DNA from: Treponema sp.
GTDB lineage: Bacteria; Spirochaetota; Spirochaetia; Treponematales; Treponemataceae
Assembly: GCA_017525605.1 (NCBI GenBank)
Contig: JAFXSM010000025.1
Location: forward strand, 1 to 42,156
Direction of reading: 5' to 3'
Length of the DNA stretch: 42,156 bases
A program made the position numbers and the translations under genes. Positions 7,612 through 16,947 of this stretch are shown one piece after another. The notes beneath the pieces were generated by a model, which ran no database searches, was not told where the DNA came from, and was given only the letters and a program-made list of their open reading frames with translations. Positions within the stretch are counted from its first letter, which is position 1. The number at the start of each line of letters is the position of its first letter.

Positions 7612-9416
7612 AATTGATATTTAGCTGCGAGCTGGACGAATCCTGCATTGTGGTTCACAGTGTCCCATGCTGTGAAGTTGTAGAACTGTCCGTTCTCGTT
7701 GTCAGAGTAGATGTAAGCTCCTGAGAGAGTGAATGTGAGACCGTCGATTACGTTGTATGCAATCTTCGGCTGAACACACCATTCTTTTGTCTCGAAAACG
7801 TAGATTGTCGTGCATTCTGTCGTGAGCTTCTCGTTGAGCCACTTGTCGCTGATGTTCACGACGAGCTGGTTCGATGTGTACTTTCCGTCAGAGTTGTGGT
7901 CAACATCGTATTCCGCATAAACTCCGTCCTCGATTTTGTCGTTGTTGAGGATGTACTTTCCCTGCTCCTGAATGTTGATGTTGAAGTTGTGGATTGGAAG
8001 ATCCATATCGAAACCTGCAACCCAAGCGATTGAGTTGTTTTTGACCCACGGATTGTCTCCGGCAGTGTCTTCTGTGAGGTTGTAAGCGAATTCCCAGCGA
8101 GTGTTGAACTTCCAGAGAACGAATGCTGCCTCAAGACCGAATACCTGCAACTGGTCGTAGTTGAGTGAAGGAAGAGCGTATGTGTCTGTTACAGTGATTG
8201 TTCCGTCCTCATACCATTCCTGTGCGTGTGCTGCAGCGTATTCTTTTGCTATGTCTGGAATATAGTCTTTTGCGACGAGCATAGTTGCTTGCTCTTGTGT
8301 GATTGTTCCGTTTTGGATAGCAGCACCATAATTTGTCATTACCTTCTGAGTGATTTCAGTACCATATCGCTCCGTTACAATTTGAGTAATTGCAGCTCCA
8401 TGAGCCGTCCAAAAGTCAGAAGAGCCGTTTTCTGAATATTCTGTAAGACCTTCAGTTACATACTTTGTAGTTGCATTTGTGATTCCTGCCTTCACAGAAT
8501 CGACATATGCTCCGAGGTTTGCGCTTGGCTGTTTATAGTGACCATAGTAGTAGCTTACACCAAAATCGATTCCAGAGAATGTTCCAGTGAATCTTGCACC
8601 AGCCTGTCCGTATCTGAGAGTCTTGATATCGTCCTCGTACAAATCGTCAGAAGAGAACTGAAGATTCTGTACGACTGTTTCCAAATCTTTATTGTTATAT
8701 GCGAGAGCTGTGTTGTGCATAACGATGCCCGTTACAGTCTCTGTCAAAGTCTTCATTGAATTCGGAACGAGCAAACCGTCGCTTGCGAATCTGTCGGCTG
8801 TCATCATCGGAGTCCAGATTGCTTCGAATTTCAGGTCAGAGAGAGAGTCTGTTGAGAATGGGCTTGCGTGCGAGATTTTGAGCATCGGCTCGCCGATTCT
8901 CCTGTCGATGTAGTCAGGGAATACGAAATCCGTGTAGTCGTTTGCGTTGAAGTTGTCGAGTACGTGGAGCTTGTCGCCCTTGCCCCAAACGGTCTTGATT
9001 TTTCCTGCCTCAATCTGCCAGTTTCCGAAATATCCGCGTGCAGAAAGCTCGTCGATGATGTCTTCCGGATTGTCCTTGATTGTAGCTGTGTCGAACTTGA
9101 GCCTTCCGTTCAAATCCGTGTTTGAGCCGGCATAGTTGATGTCGAGCTTGAGATATGCGTTGGCTTCTGTCGGAGAGTGGCAGATGTCATAGAAAGAAGT
9201 GTATCCGCTTTCGTTTCCGTTCTCTCCCTGAATCCATACGCGGCCTTTTGCGCCTGCTTCTCCGCCCCATGTAAGTGAAGGCTCTGTCGTCTCCGAAAAT
9301 TCGCTGAATGAATCATCTCCGCCGCCGAAATCATCGAATTCCTGTGCGAAAGAGTTTCCAGTACCAATCAGAAGGAGTGCAGAAGCGACTCCCAATGCTT
9401 TTCCTGTTATTTTCAT
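7608..9416 (-). CDS. Large exported protein, probable outer-membrane beta-barrel
   Basis: This 602-residue protein has a signal peptide (MKITGKALGVASALLLIG..., cleavage probably after SFA near residue 24). A short acidic Gly/Asp/Phe-rich linker follows, then a long body rich in alternating Tyr/Trp/Phe and polar residues, ending in Tyr-Gln-Phe. A C-terminal aromatic residue after amphipathic strands is typical of barrels inserted by BamA. Segments such as GRLKFDTATI, WQIEAGKIKTVWGKGD and PDYIDRRIGEP resemble DUF1302-type outer-membrane proteins, but I cannot confirm the family. AGGAGG precedes the ATG. A LolA-like gene lies upstream on the same strand, 132 bp away, with a strong hairpin between them. 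Such pairs usually accompany an RND exporter, which is not in this window. Confidence 0.8.
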   Translation of the reverse strand: MKITGKALGVASALLLIGTGNSFAQEFDDFGGGDDSFSEFSETTEPSLTWGGEAGAKGRVWIQGENGNESGYTSFYDICHSPTEANAYLKLDINYAGSNTDLNGRLKFDTATIKDNPEDIIDELSARGYFGNWQIEAGKIKTVWGKGDKLHVLDNFNANDYTDFVFPDYIDRRIGEPMLKISHASPFSTDSLSDLKFEAIWTPMMTADRFASDGLLVPNSMKTLTETVTGIVMHNTALAYNNKDLETVVQNLQFSSDDLYEDDIKTLRYGQAGARFTGTFSGIDFGVSYYYGHYKQPSANLGAYVDSVKAGITNATTKYVTEGLTEYSENGSSDFWTAHGAAITQIVTERYGTEITQKVMTNYGAAIQNGTITQEQATMLVAKDYIPDIAKEYAAAHAQEWYEDGTITVTDTYALPSLNYDQLQVFGLEAAFVLWKFNTRWEFAYNLTEDTAGDNPWVKNNSIAWVAGFDMDLPIHNFNINIQEQGKYILNNDKIEDGVYAEYDVDHNSDGKYTSNQLVVNISDKWLNEKLTTECTTIYVFETKEWCVQPKIAYNVIDGLTFTLSGAYIYSDNENGQFYNFTAWDTVNHNAGFVQLAAKYQF

Positions 9417-9459
9417 TTGAATCCTCCTGGTTTTTAATGAAAATTTTTAAAATGCTGAA

Positions 9460-9508
9460 GGAAACCACGGAATTTGTGAGCGATTTTTCTCTGTTTTCCG
9501 TGATTTCC
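9460..9508 (-). repeat. 13-bp hairpin between the LolA-like gene and the barrel gene
   Basis: GGAAACCACGGAA (9460-9472) and TTCCGTGATTTCC (9496-9508) pair over 13 bp with one G-U, leaving a 23-nt loop. No T-run follows on the minus strand, so it is not a standard terminator. It may be an mRNA processing or stabilising element giving unequal expression of the two genes. Confidence 0.7.
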
Positions 9509-9548
9509 TTTTAATAAAAGATTCAGTTTATAAATTAAACTAAAATCG

Positions 9549-10397
9549 TTAGTTTGTCTTTCCTGTCGTGAGCCAGTTCTGTGTGAAGTATGTGTCAGGA
9601 ATCTTTGCGTCCCATTCGAAGTTGCTTACCCATACGCGTGTCTTTCTGCCCGTGATTTCGTTCGAGATGAGGCATGACTTTCTGAGGACGTAGTCCTTTC
9701 CGCTGGCTCCCTTTACGTGCTCGATTTTCTCGATGATGTATATCTTGATGAGCTTGTTCGGGTCTTTCTTGTCGAAATATTCCATTTTTACAGGAAGATA
9801 TGTCTGCTTGTCGATGTACGAGATTTTGTGCGAGTACTCGACCATCTTCTTTGCGTTCGGTGATGCCGGTGTCGAGTCGATTTTCCAGCAGTTGTACGTC
9901 GTCATTCCGTATTTTCCGCCGTTCGTTCCGCCGTTGATTGTGACGGACTCGTTTGCGTTGAGCATCTTGTGTGTGTCAAGGTCGATGTCGCGGATTGACA
10001 TGTCGTTGTAGGTGAATTCGCAGCCTACGAATGACTTGTACCTGTCGGAAGTCGGGATACGTCTTGTTGTCTTGAGCTGTGGAAGATAGATGAGTCGGTC
10101 GTCGTCCTTTGCAGTCTTTTCCATCTGGAGAACGCGTGTTCCCTTGTTCGTCGCGGATGTCCTGAATTCGAAAACTGTGTTTACTAGTCCGTTCTTTCTG
10201 TTTCCGTACTGCATCATCACCTGATGCTCGACCTTTCCGTTCTTCTCGATTACGTCGAGGTTCATCTCCGATTTTGAGTAGCCCGGTACCGGCAATGTCG
10301 TGAACTTTTTCATTACGTCATAAGCTTCGTCAGCAAATGTTGCAGACGAAATCGCGAGTGCAATGAATGTGCTTGTGATTGCCTTTTTAATTTTCAT
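9549..10397 (-). CDS. Outer membrane lipoprotein-sorting (LolA-like) periplasmic protein
   Basis: The 282-residue exported protein has a signal peptide (MKIKKAITSTFIALAISSATFA, cleavage near residue 22) and then a LolA-like fold. Recognisable family segments include the early EAYDVMKKF helix, RVLQMEKTAKDDDRLIYLPQLKTTRRI, and KSFVGCEFTYNDMS. These match the PF17131-type outer membrane lipoprotein-sorting family, which binds hydrophobic ligands in the periplasm and usually neighbours RND exporters and barrel proteins. AGGAGA precedes the ATG. It is the first gene of a two-gene minus-strand unit and is divergent from the MCP gene. The true ligand is unknown; classical LolA function is not implied. 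Confidence 0.85.
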   Translation of the reverse strand: MKIKKAITSTFIALAISSATFADEAYDVMKKFTTLPVPGYSKSEMNLDVIEKNGKVEHQVMMQYGNRKNGLVNTVFEFRTSATNKGTRVLQMEKTAKDDDRLIYLPQLKTTRRIPTSDRYKSFVGCEFTYNDMSIRDIDLDTHKMLNANESVTINGGTNGGKYGMTTYNCWKIDSTPASPNAKKMVEYSHKISYIDKQTYLPVKMEYFDKKDPNKLIKIYIIEKIEHVKGASGKDYVLRKSCLISNEITGRKTRVWVSNFEWDAKIPDTYFTQNWLTTGKTN

Positions 10398-10582
10398 GTT
10401 GAAGTCTCCTTAATTTTAAAAGATTTTTGTTTTTTATGATGTTAACACAGAAAACGAAAGATTACATTATTTCTCTTAAAAAAAACTGATAAAAGCATTT
10501 TTTAATATTTGTTAAAATTTACCGATGTATGTTATCATGTTTATTTGTAAAAAAAATTGTAGTAAGTAATGGAGAAAAGTAC

Positions 10583-12673
10583 ATGGCTGAGAAAAAAGAA
10601 TATTCAAAGCTTCATTCTATTGCCGTAAGAATCGTTATCGGAATTACGATAATGACAATCGCGCTTCTGTGTATTTTTGGCGGTGCGGTTTACGTCCGCG
10701 TCAAGGCGGTCAACGAGTCACAGTTCACGGATCGTCTTTCGAATACCATGCATCTCATGGATCAGACAGTTTTTTCGTATCTTGACGGCATTGGAAAAAT
10801 CATCAATATCCTTTCGAACACTGGTGATGAGGATAGGGATTCAGTTCGTGGTCTTGCCACGAAGATTATCACGGCGAATCCTCAGCTCGTTTCTGCCGGC
10901 GTTATTTACGACGACCAGGAGGTTGTCTGTTATCCTGAGGAGTCATTCTCGCTCGATGATGCGGACTACTGCTATGACTCTGCGGTTGACTGCGACGGCG
11001 AGCCATATTTTTCGCCGGTCTATCAGAAGTCTGACGGGCACATCGTTTTTTCCGGCTCGCAGACTGTTTGCGACGAGAACGGAGAGCTTCTCGGAGTTGC
11101 TTTCGTCGAAATCGACATAAGCACGTTCGTTTCGCTTTTCGGCGACCAAACGTCAATGGGCGACATCGGCTTCGTCATGATTGACTCGAACGCGAACGTC
11201 ATCCTCAACCCGTTTGACGTGAACGTCAACTTCATGAGCGTGAACCAGCTCGGTGTTCATGCGCTTGAGAACTACATTCAGGGCGCATACGGAATTTTCG
11301 AGGAGAACGTCACAATCGGCGACAGGGTTGATGTTCCTACTGAAATCCGCGTTCTGCCGTCCGAGAACGACATGTATAGCATCGACTACGCGATTTTCAT
11401 TCCGCAGTCGCTTATCGCGGCTTCAACGAATGAGATTCTTCGCCTCGTCGTAATTCTTGTCGTCGTCAGTTTCATTCTTTCCGTCGTCGTTGCCATTCTT
11501 CTTGCGCACACGATTACGAGGACGCTCTTCTATGTCACGGATATCCTCAAGAACATTTCGAAGGGCGACGGAGACCTCACGGTCGAGATTCCGATTTCAA
11601 CGAACGACGAGCTTGGTCTTCTCGCGGGATATTTCAACCTCACAATCAAGAAAATCGCGACTTCGATGGCTTCTATCATCGGTCAGACGAAGAGCATGCA
11701 GTCCGAGTCCGAATTGCTCAGCGCGAACATGAATTCGAGCGCGTCGGCAATCGAGCAGATTAACGAGAATATCAACTCCATCGGCTCCCAGGTCGAGAAC
11801 CAGAAGACGGGCGTTGAGCAGACAAACTCGGCTATCAAGGATATCGCAAGCAACATCGAGCGTTTGAGCGAGAACATTCAGATTCAGGCGGAGAGCGTTT
11901 CGCAGTCGTCTTCTTCTGTCGAGGAGATGGTTGCGAACATCAATTCTGTCTCGGAAATCCTTGAAAAGAACGAGGAAAATGTGCGCCTTCTTTCGGAGTC
12001 TGCGGAGAACGGACTTGCGGCTGTCAAAAAATCTGTTGATTTGACGAACAAGATTGCGGACGATTCCGCTGCATTGATTGAGACTTCTTCTATCATCAGA
12101 AATATCGCGAGCCAGACGAACATGCTTGCTATGAACGCGGCGATCGAGGCTGCCCATGCGGGTAGTGCAGGTGCCGGATTTGCGGTCGTCGCTGACGAAA
12201 TCAGGAAGCTTGCGGAAGATTCGAATATGCAGGGTAAGAAAATCAGCGACGTTATGAAGGGACTCCGCGAGATGATTGTCGAGATGAGTGACGGCGCGGA
12301 AGAGACGCAGAAGCACTTCGACGTTATCTTCGAGCATACGAAGACTGTTGCAAGGCAGGAGAGCGTCATCAAGAGCGCGATGGACGAGCAGAGTGCCGGA
12401 AGTAAGCAGGTTATCGATGCGATGAACCAAATCAACGATATCACAAGCGACGTTCGTTCCAGCGCAAGTGCTATGGCAAGCGGAAGCAACATGATTCTCG
12501 AAGAGATGGGAAAAGTTTCCACAGTCACCAACCAAATTAGCGTTGCGATGAGCGAGATTTCAAACGGAATCGGCGAGCTGAACAATTCGATTCAGCAGGT
12601 CAATGCGCTGACACAACGCACCGGCGAAAGCATCCACACCGTTGCAAAAGAAGTCGGAAAATTCAAAGTATAA
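10583..12673 (+). CDS. Methyl-accepting chemotaxis protein
   Basis: This 696-residue transmembrane chemoreceptor signals to CheA/CheW. After a short cytoplasmic start, TM1 lies at about residues 14-35. A periplasmic sensor of about 240 residues (probably a Cache-type domain) follows, then TM2 ([22 protein letters not shown]), a HAMP segment ([16 protein letters not shown]) and a long helical signalling region. The tip reads [26 protein letters not shown]; the usual EAARAGE has H and S in place of R and E. There is no C-terminal CheR-tethering pentapeptide. I chose the ATG at 10583 because GGAGA lies 7 nt upstream; the frame extends 18 codons further without a ribosome site. A strong terminator follows. 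Confidence 0.95.
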   Translation: MAEKKEYSKLHSIAVRIVIGITIMTIALLCIFGGAVYVRVKAVNESQFTDRLSNTMHLMDQTVFSYLDGIGKIINILSNTGDEDRDSVRGLATKIITANPQLVSAGVIYDDQEVVCYPEESFSLDDADYCYDSAVDCDGEPYFSPVYQKSDGHIVFSGSQTVCDENGELLGVAFVEIDISTFVSLFGDQTSMGDIGFVMIDSNANVILNPFDVNVNFMSVNQLGVHALENYIQGAYGIFEENVTIGDRVDVPTEIRVLPSENDMYSIDYAIFIPQSLIAASTNEILRLVVILVVVSFILSVVVAILLAHTITRTLFYVTDILKNISKGDGDLTVEIPISTNDELGLLAGYFNLTIKKIATSMASIIGQTKSMQSESELLSANMNSSASAIEQINENINSIGSQVENQKTGVEQTNSAIKDIASNIERLSENIQIQAESVSQSSSSVEEMVANINSVSEILEKNEENVRLLSESAENGLAAVKKSVDLTNKIADDSAALIETSSIIRNIASQTNMLAMNAAIEAAHAGSAGAGFAVVADEIRKLAEDSNMQGKKISDVMKGLREMIVEMSDGAEETQKHFDVIFEHTKTVARQESVIKSAMDEQSAGSKQVIDAMNQINDITSDVRSSASAMASGSNMILEEMGKVSTVTNQISVAMSEISNGIGELNNSIQQVNALTQRTGESIHTVAKEVGKFKV

Positions 12674-12701
12674 TTTGATGAAACATTGAGTTTTACAAAG
12701 C

Positions 12702-12768
12702 AATGCTGGAAACAAGCGTAGGTCAGGTTCCCGCCGAAAGCTTGTTTCCAGCATTTTGTATTTTTTTT
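12702..12768 (+). terminator. Strong terminator after the MCP gene
   Basis: A perfect 16-bp stem AATGCTGGAAACAAGC (12702-12717) with GCTTGTTTCCAGCATT (12740-12755) and a 22-nt loop is followed by TTGTA and a T-rich run. The T-run overlaps the stop codon of the convergent gene at 12767. Confidence 0.88.
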
Positions 12769-13219
12769 ATTTTGCCTTGTATGCCGCGACCGCTTCCCCG
12801 AGGAAAAGTTCGACGGTGCTTTCTTTAATCACTTTTACGAGCTTGAATTCGATTATTCCTTTTGAATTTTCAGGAAGGACTTGCACGTCGATTTTGCTTG
12901 CCTTTTCGCCTTTTATTCCGAATTGGCTGAATTTATCGGCATCGGGTGACGAAACTGAGCCTGTCTGCATTATTATCGGGTCGTTTTCGTCTTTCGGAAT
13001 GCAGATTGCGAATTCCGATGTTTTGTGTATGTTCAGTGCTGCCTGATGTGTCGGGTCGGAAGAAAAAAGAACTTTTGTGACAGGCTCGTAGTCGTATGTC
13101 GTGAACCAGCCGTATGGCGTTACGTTGTAGTTCTTGCCCTTTGTGCAGACGAGCACTGCTTTTGCTCCTGAGAGCATCTCATACGCTTTTTCGAGCGGAA
13201 CTTCTGAAAAATTTTCCAT
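12767..13219 (-). CDS. Flavin reductase-like (FMN-binding split barrel) protein
   Basis: The 150-residue protein matches the flavin-reductase-like FMN-binding fold. The N-terminal part has KNYNVTPYGWFTTYDYEPVT, the 'N-x-x-T-x-G-W' substrate and flavin region. DPTHQAALNIHKTSEFAICIP follows, then TGSVSSPDADKFSQFGI, which corresponds to the CG-x-x-S-G-R-x-x-D-K segment of the family. Such proteins bind FMN and reduce flavins or related substrates with NAD(P)H. AGGAG lies 6-10 nt before the ATG. It stands alone, convergent with the MCP gene. The precise substrate is unknown. Confidence 0.82.
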   Translation of the reverse strand: MENFSEVPLEKAYEMLSGAKAVLVCTKGKNYNVTPYGWFTTYDYEPVTKVLFSSDPTHQAALNIHKTSEFAICIPKDENDPIIMQTGSVSSPDADKFSQFGIKGEKASKIDVQVLPENSKGIIEFKLVKVIKESTVELFLGEAVAAYKAK

Positions 13220-13248
13220 GTTTTTCTCCTAAAACTTTGCGTTGAATC

Positions 13249-13278
13249 TTGAGTATTAATAGCTGAAATTATTAAAAT
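13249..13278 (+). promoter_or_regulatory. Promoter immediately before the 13289 ATG
   Basis: TTGAGT (13249-13254), an 18-bp spacer and TAAAAT (13273-13278) are followed only 10 nt later by the ATG. A start point about 7 nt after the -10 box leaves a leader of roughly 4 nt and no room for a ribosome site. Confidence 0.55.
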
Positions 13279-13288
13279 ACTTTTGATT

Positions 13289-13837
13289 ATGAAAAGTTAC
13301 GAAATTGTCTCAAAAATCCTGAAATCTTTTGAGCGATATTATTCTATAAAGAAAAAGTTCGATTCTTCTAGTTCTGATGCCGAAAAAATTGAAGATGCGG
13401 TTGCCGCTGACGATACGGTCACAGAGCCTTTCTTTGCCGAGGCTGAATTCAATTCGCATACAGAACAGTACTTCCTTATAAAATCTGCGAAAATTTCTGA
13501 GTCAGACTCGTCCGAGCATGTCTTTTTTTATGCTGCTGAAAATTTGAATGCGGACGAGCTTGCAAAAATCGAATCAAAATCATGGGAAACGGGATTGTCG
13601 CGTGTTGTGCCGCATTTCGGTCACAGAAACACTGACGTTACGCTCGTGATTGTCTGCGACAGAATCGATGATGACGCTTTCCGCCGAATCCGAAAAATCA
13701 GCCATTCGAAATCGTATATGCTCACGTTCAAAGGCTGGAGCAATTTCCGGGTAATCGCGCTTGAAACGTCCTCGAAGAAAATTGCATACAACCGTCTCGG
13801 AAAAGATTTGAAAAAAACGATTGAAGCAGTCATCTGA
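13289..13837 (+). CDS. Conserved-looking hypothetical protein
   Basis: This 182-residue soluble protein has no signal peptide or membrane segment. The N-terminal helix (SYEIVSKILKSFERYYSIKKKF) leads into a variable acidic linker (about residues 25-45). An alpha/beta body follows with strands such as QYFLIKSAKI, HVFFYAAENL, DVTLVIVCDR and the segment SYMLTFKGWSNFRVIALE. I do not recognise it with certainty; the FKGW...NFRVI segment and overall layout recall uncharacterised families seen in clostridia and spirochaetes. The ATG at 13289 is preferred over a TTG six bases upstream. No Shine-Dalgarno is present and a promoter lies directly upstream, so it is another leaderless candidate. Confidence 0.7.
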   Translation: MKSYEIVSKILKSFERYYSIKKKFDSSSSDAEKIEDAVAADDTVTEPFFAEAEFNSHTEQYFLIKSAKISESDSSEHVFFYAAENLNADELAKIESKSWETGLSRVVPHFGHRNTDVTLVIVCDRIDDDAFRRIRKISHSKSYMLTFKGWSNFRVIALETSSKKIAYNRLGKDLKKTIEAVI

Positions 13838-13923
13838 TTCTTCTTTCCGCAAAAATGTATGAAGCGTCGGGATGAAAATTCCGGTGTTTTAATATTTTAT
13901 CATTCCTTATAAGGAGGAAACGA

Positions 13924-15702
13924 ATGACAGCCTTATTTATAATAATTGCTGCTGTCGTTTTGCTCTTGTGTGGCTACGTCTTCTACGGAAGCTACCTGGC
14001 AAAACAGTGGGGTATCGACCCTGCAAAGAAAACTCCGTCCGTTGCAAATACTGACGGTGTCGATTACGTTCCTGCGAAACCTGCAGTTTTGATGGGACAT
14101 CACTTTTCTTCAATCGCCGGAGCAGGCCCTATCAACGGTCCTATTCAGGCGGCTGTTTTCGGATGGGTGCCTGTCTTCCTGTGGTGTGTCATCGGCGGTA
14201 TCTTCTTCGGTGGATTGCAGGATTTCGGTTCGCTCTTCGCTTCCGTAAGAAACGGCGGAAAGTCTGTCGGCGAAATCATCAAATCGACAATGGGAAAGAC
14301 TTCAAAGAAGCTCTTCATCATCTTTGCGCTGCTAGTCCTTATCCTTGTCATCGCTTCATTCGTCAACGTCGTCGCTGCAACGTTCCTGACTTCCGCTGTG
14401 GATATTGCTGCAGGAAGAATCGGTTTCGTCCTGAACCCTACAGGAAACCAGACGACTGCAATGATTTCGTTCCTCTTTATCGTTCTTGCCGTTTTGTACG
14501 GAATCGCTACGAACAGATTCGGCGTGAAGACTCTTCCTGCAACTATCGTCGGAATTGTCGCAATCGTCGGAATCATCATATTGGGTCTTCATGTCGGTCT
14601 CGCGCTCAACCGCGTCACATGGATTGTCTTGATTGGTCTTTACATTGCGGTAGCTTCGCTCATTCCTGTCTGGATTATGCTCCAGCCGCGCGATTATCTT
14701 TCGTCATTCCTTCTTTATGCGATGATGTTCGTCGCTGTTGCCGGAATCGTGTTCTCCGCATTGTTCGGCTCTTCACGCGGAATCGAATTCTCTCTTCCTG
14801 CATTCACAGGCTGGAAGCAGAAGAGCGGATTCATCTTCCCGACATTGTTCATCACTGTCGCTTGCGGTGCCTGCTCTGGCTTCCATTCGCTCATCGCTTC
14901 TGGAACTTCGTCAAAGCAGCTCGACAACGAGAAAAGCGCGAAGGCAATCGGCTACGGCTCGATGCTCATCGAAAGCGCGCTCGGAATCATCTCCCTCATC
15001 GCTGTCGGCGTGATTTCTTCGAAATTCATCGTGACTGACCCGGAAAGCGGGCTTCTCGCATTCAAAGGCTCTCCTGCAAATGCGTTCGGTTCTGGAATCG
15101 CAGTGATGTTCAGCGAAGAGAACAGCTCGTTCTACAATTCCGTAAAGGCACTTTTGACTCTTGCAGTTTCTGTTTTCGCGCTCACTTCGCTCGACTCGGC
15201 AACGCGCCTCAGCCGCTTCATGTTCTCGGAGCTTTTCCTCTCAGAAAACGAAAAAACTTGGAAGGATGCTTCTTCGCCGTTGCGCAAGACTCTTGCAAAT
15301 CCGCTCGTCGGCACTGTCTTCATGGTCGTCGTCGGCTGTATTCTCGGCGGACTTTCGCTCTCTGCAATCTGGGCTTTGTTCGGTTCTGCAAACCAGCTCC
15401 TCGCCGGAATCGCGCTTCTTGCCGTCGCTGCATGGCTCGGCTCTGTCGGAAAGAACAACAAGATGTTCTTCATTCCGATGTGCTTCATGCTCCTTGCGAC
15501 ACTTTCGCAGCTCGTTATTACGGTGTTCGGAAAGGTTTCTGCGATGGTTGCAGGAAAGCCTAACGCGTTCTTCTGGGGCAACTGGTTCCAGCTCATCTTT
15601 GCGGCAGCAATGGGAGTTCTCGCTGTGATTCTTGCCGTCGAAGGTTTCAGGACGTTCGTAAAGCAGCGCAACGCTGTCGCTGACGTTCGCGAGGCTGTCT
15701 GA
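13924..15702 (+). CDS. cstA: CstA-family carbon starvation protein (peptide/pyruvate transporter)
   Basis: This 592-residue integral membrane protein has many hydrophobic segments along its whole length. The N-terminus shows the family signature: a TM helix, then GYVFYGSYLAKQWGIDP, DGVDYVPAKPAVLMGHHFSSIAGAGPINGP and GWVPVFLWCVIGGIFFGGLQDFGSLFASVRNGGKS. CstA proteins carry peptides or pyruvate into the cell when carbon is short. A strong AAGGAGG (13911-13917) precedes the ATG. A terminator follows at 15729, so it is monocistronic. Which substrate this member carries cannot be read from the sequence. It is closest to the shorter CstA class (about 550-600 residues) rather than the 700-residue E. 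coli protein. Confidence 0.94.
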   Translation: MTALFIIIAAVVLLLCGYVFYGSYLAKQWGIDPAKKTPSVANTDGVDYVPAKPAVLMGHHFSSIAGAGPINGPIQAAVFGWVPVFLWCVIGGIFFGGLQDFGSLFASVRNGGKSVGEIIKSTMGKTSKKLFIIFALLVLILVIASFVNVVAATFLTSAVDIAAGRIGFVLNPTGNQTTAMISFLFIVLAVLYGIATNRFGVKTLPATIVGIVAIVGIIILGLHVGLALNRVTWIVLIGLYIAVASLIPVWIMLQPRDYLSSFLLYAMMFVAVAGIVFSALFGSSRGIEFSLPAFTGWKQKSGFIFPTLFITVACGACSGFHSLIASGTSSKQLDNEKSAKAIGYGSMLIESALGIISLIAVGVISSKFIVTDPESGLLAFKGSPANAFGSGIAVMFSEENSSFYNSVKALLTLAVSVFALTSLDSATRLSRFMFSELFLSENEKTWKDASSPLRKTLANPLVGTVFMVVVGCILGGLSLSAIWALFGSANQLLAGIALLAVAAWLGSVGKNNKMFFIPMCFMLLATLSQLVITVFGKVSAMVAGKPNAFFWGNWFQLIFAAAMGVLAVILAVEGFRTFVKQRNAVADVREAV

Positions 15703-15728
15703 TAGTTAGACATCGCGTCACTTATTTG

Positions 15729-15772
15729 AACGGGGAAGTTCGTCTTCGATGAAGTTCCCCGTTTTTTTTTTT
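15729..15772 (+). terminator. Intrinsic terminator of cstA
   Basis: AACGGGGAA (15729-15737) pairs with TTCCCCGTT (15755-15763), with a smaller CTTC/GAAG pairing inside the loop, and a run of about eleven T follows. Confidence 0.92.
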
Positions 15773-15777
15773 GCACT

Positions 15778-15805
15778 TTCAAAAAAAATGCATTTGACCT
15801 AAAAT
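15778..15805 (+). promoter_or_regulatory. Promoter directly before the HAD phosphatase ATG
   Basis: TTTCAA (15778-15783), 16 bp, then TAAAAT (15800-15805) sits 7 nt before the ATG at 15813. The -35 match is weak but the -10 match is good, and no ribosome site is present, which suggests a leaderless message. Confidence 0.5.
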
Positions 15806-15812
15806 CCATTGA

Positions 15813-16463
15813 ATGAAAGCTGTAATCTTCGATATGGACGGTGTTCTTCTTGACACCGAATCTGTTTGTAAAATTTGCTGGAGCCGTGCCGCTGGCGAGT
15901 ACGGAATTGAAAATATTCAGGACGCGTTCACGAAATGCGTCGGACAGAACACGAACGACACGATGACCGTGCTTGAGCCGTACTGCAACGGAAAGGTCGA
16001 GCCGAAAAAATTCTATGAAAGGACGAGCGAGCTTTTTCACGTCGTGGAAAATGAAGTCGGGCTGAAACTCATGCCGTCTGTCGTCGAATGCCTTGACTTC
16101 CTGAAATCAAGAAATCTTCGGATTGCTGTTGCTTCTTCCACAAGGTTCGAAAGCGTTTCAAGGCAGCTTAAAAATGCTGGAATCATCGGTTATTTTGAGA
16201 CGATTACGACTGGCGACAAAGTTGAGCACTCAAAACCCGCGCCGGACATTTATCTGAAATCGGTCGAGTCTCTTTCTCTTTCCCCGTCCGAGTGCGTTGC
16301 CGTTGAGGACAGCCCGAACGGAGTGCGTGCCGCAGTTGCCGCCGGCATCAAGTGCGTGATGGTTCCCGACCAGATTCTTCCCGACGACGAGATGCGGAAA
16401 TCTGCATGGAGAATAATAAATTCGCTCTCCGAACTGCCGCCGGTCATTTCTGAATGTCTGTGA
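15813..16463 (+). CDS. HAD-superfamily phosphatase (beta-phosphoglucomutase-like)
   Basis: The 216-residue cytoplasmic enzyme has all four HAD motifs. Motif I is FDMDGVLLDTE, with nucleophile Asp and acid/base Asp at residues 8 and 10. Motif II is the Ser in AVASSTR, motif III the Lys in SKPAPDIYL, and motif IV is AVEDSPNGVRAA. The helical cap after motif I places it in subfamily I with beta-phosphoglucomutase-like and 2-deoxyglucose-phosphatase-like enzymes. The substrate is probably a small sugar phosphate but is not determinable here. There is no Shine-Dalgarno. A NUDIX hydrolase gene follows after 39 bp and may be cotranscribed. Confidence 0.9.
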   Translation: MKAVIFDMDGVLLDTESVCKICWSRAAGEYGIENIQDAFTKCVGQNTNDTMTVLEPYCNGKVEPKKFYERTSELFHVVENEVGLKLMPSVVECLDFLKSRNLRIAVASSTRFESVSRQLKNAGIIGYFETITTGDKVEHSKPAPDIYLKSVESLSLSPSECVAVEDSPNGVRAAVAAGIKCVMVPDQILPDDEMRKSAWRIINSLSELPPVISECL

Positions 16464-16502
16464 ATGTGGTAAGATTGAATATATCAAAAAGTCTGGAGCA
16501 GA

Positions 16503-16922
16503 ATGAAAATGAAAATATCAATTGCCTGTATTGCATTCAATGATAAGAAAGTCCTGATTGCGCATAGAAATCCGACCGGTCAGATGGGCGGAAGATGGGA
16601 ATTCCCTGGCGGAAAAGTCGAGGAGGGCGAGAGCGAGGAATCTGCCGTCGTCCGTGAATTCGAGGAAGAATTTGGAGTGACTGTCCGCGTGGAAAAGCAG
16701 ATTGCGGAGGCGACTTTCAAGCACAACGGAATTGACCGCATCCTCCACGCGTATCTCATCGACGTTCCGCATGACGGCATCGAGAAAAAATATGTCCTCA
16801 CCGAGCACACTGAATACCGCTGGGCTGAGCTTGCCGAGATTCCGACTCTGAATTTCGTCGATTCGGATATGCTCATCTATGCGCAGGTCGCGAAATACCT
16901 TGCCGATTCTATCCCCGACTGA
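16503..16922 (+). CDS. NUDIX hydrolase, MutT-like (8-oxo-dGTP diphosphatase type)
   Basis: The 139-residue protein has a complete Nudix box, GGKVEEGESEESAVVREFEEEFGV, matching G-x5-E-x7-R-E-x-x-E-E-x-G. The preceding GGRWEFPGGK is typical of MutT-like enzymes that remove oxidised nucleotides such as 8-oxo-dGTP. GGAG at 16495-16498 lies 4 nt before the first ATG (16503) and 10 nt before a second ATG (16509). The second start (MKISIACIAF) has the better spacing, so either may be used. It stands between the HAD phosphatase and a small lipoprotein on the same strand. Confidence 0.9.
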   Translation: MKMKISIACIAFNDKKVLIAHRNPTGQMGGRWEFPGGKVEEGESEESAVVREFEEEFGVTVRVEKQIAEATFKHNGIDRILHAYLIDVPHDGIEKKYVLTEHTEYRWAELAEIPTLNFVDSDMLIYAQVAKYLADSIPD

Positions 16923-16947
16923 TTTTTGTTTGCTGGAAAATCTTTTT

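Noticed and set aside
10521..10528. ACCGATGT upstream of the MCP gene as a sigma28 -10 box
   Set aside because: Only 5 of 8 positions fit GCCGATAA and no convincing TAAA -35 box lies at the proper distance.
11597..12535. Long open frame on the minus strand inside the MCP gene (about 312 codons)
   Set aside because: It is fully opposite a well-supported receptor gene, has an implausible His/Arg/Asp-rich composition, and no ribosome site.
13905..13914. CCTTATAAGG palindrome overlapping the cstA ribosome site
   Set aside because: Only 10 bp with no loop, so it cannot fold; it probably arises from the AAGGAGG site and an upstream TTCCTT.
14163..15038. Long alternative frame on the plus strand inside cstA
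   Set aside because: Cys/Arg/His-rich translation typical of an out-of-frame reading; the CstA frame explains the sequence fully.
15132..16040. Long minus-strand open frame across the end of cstA and the HAD gene
   Set aside because: It crosses a strong terminator and two convincing genes and has no recognisable domain.
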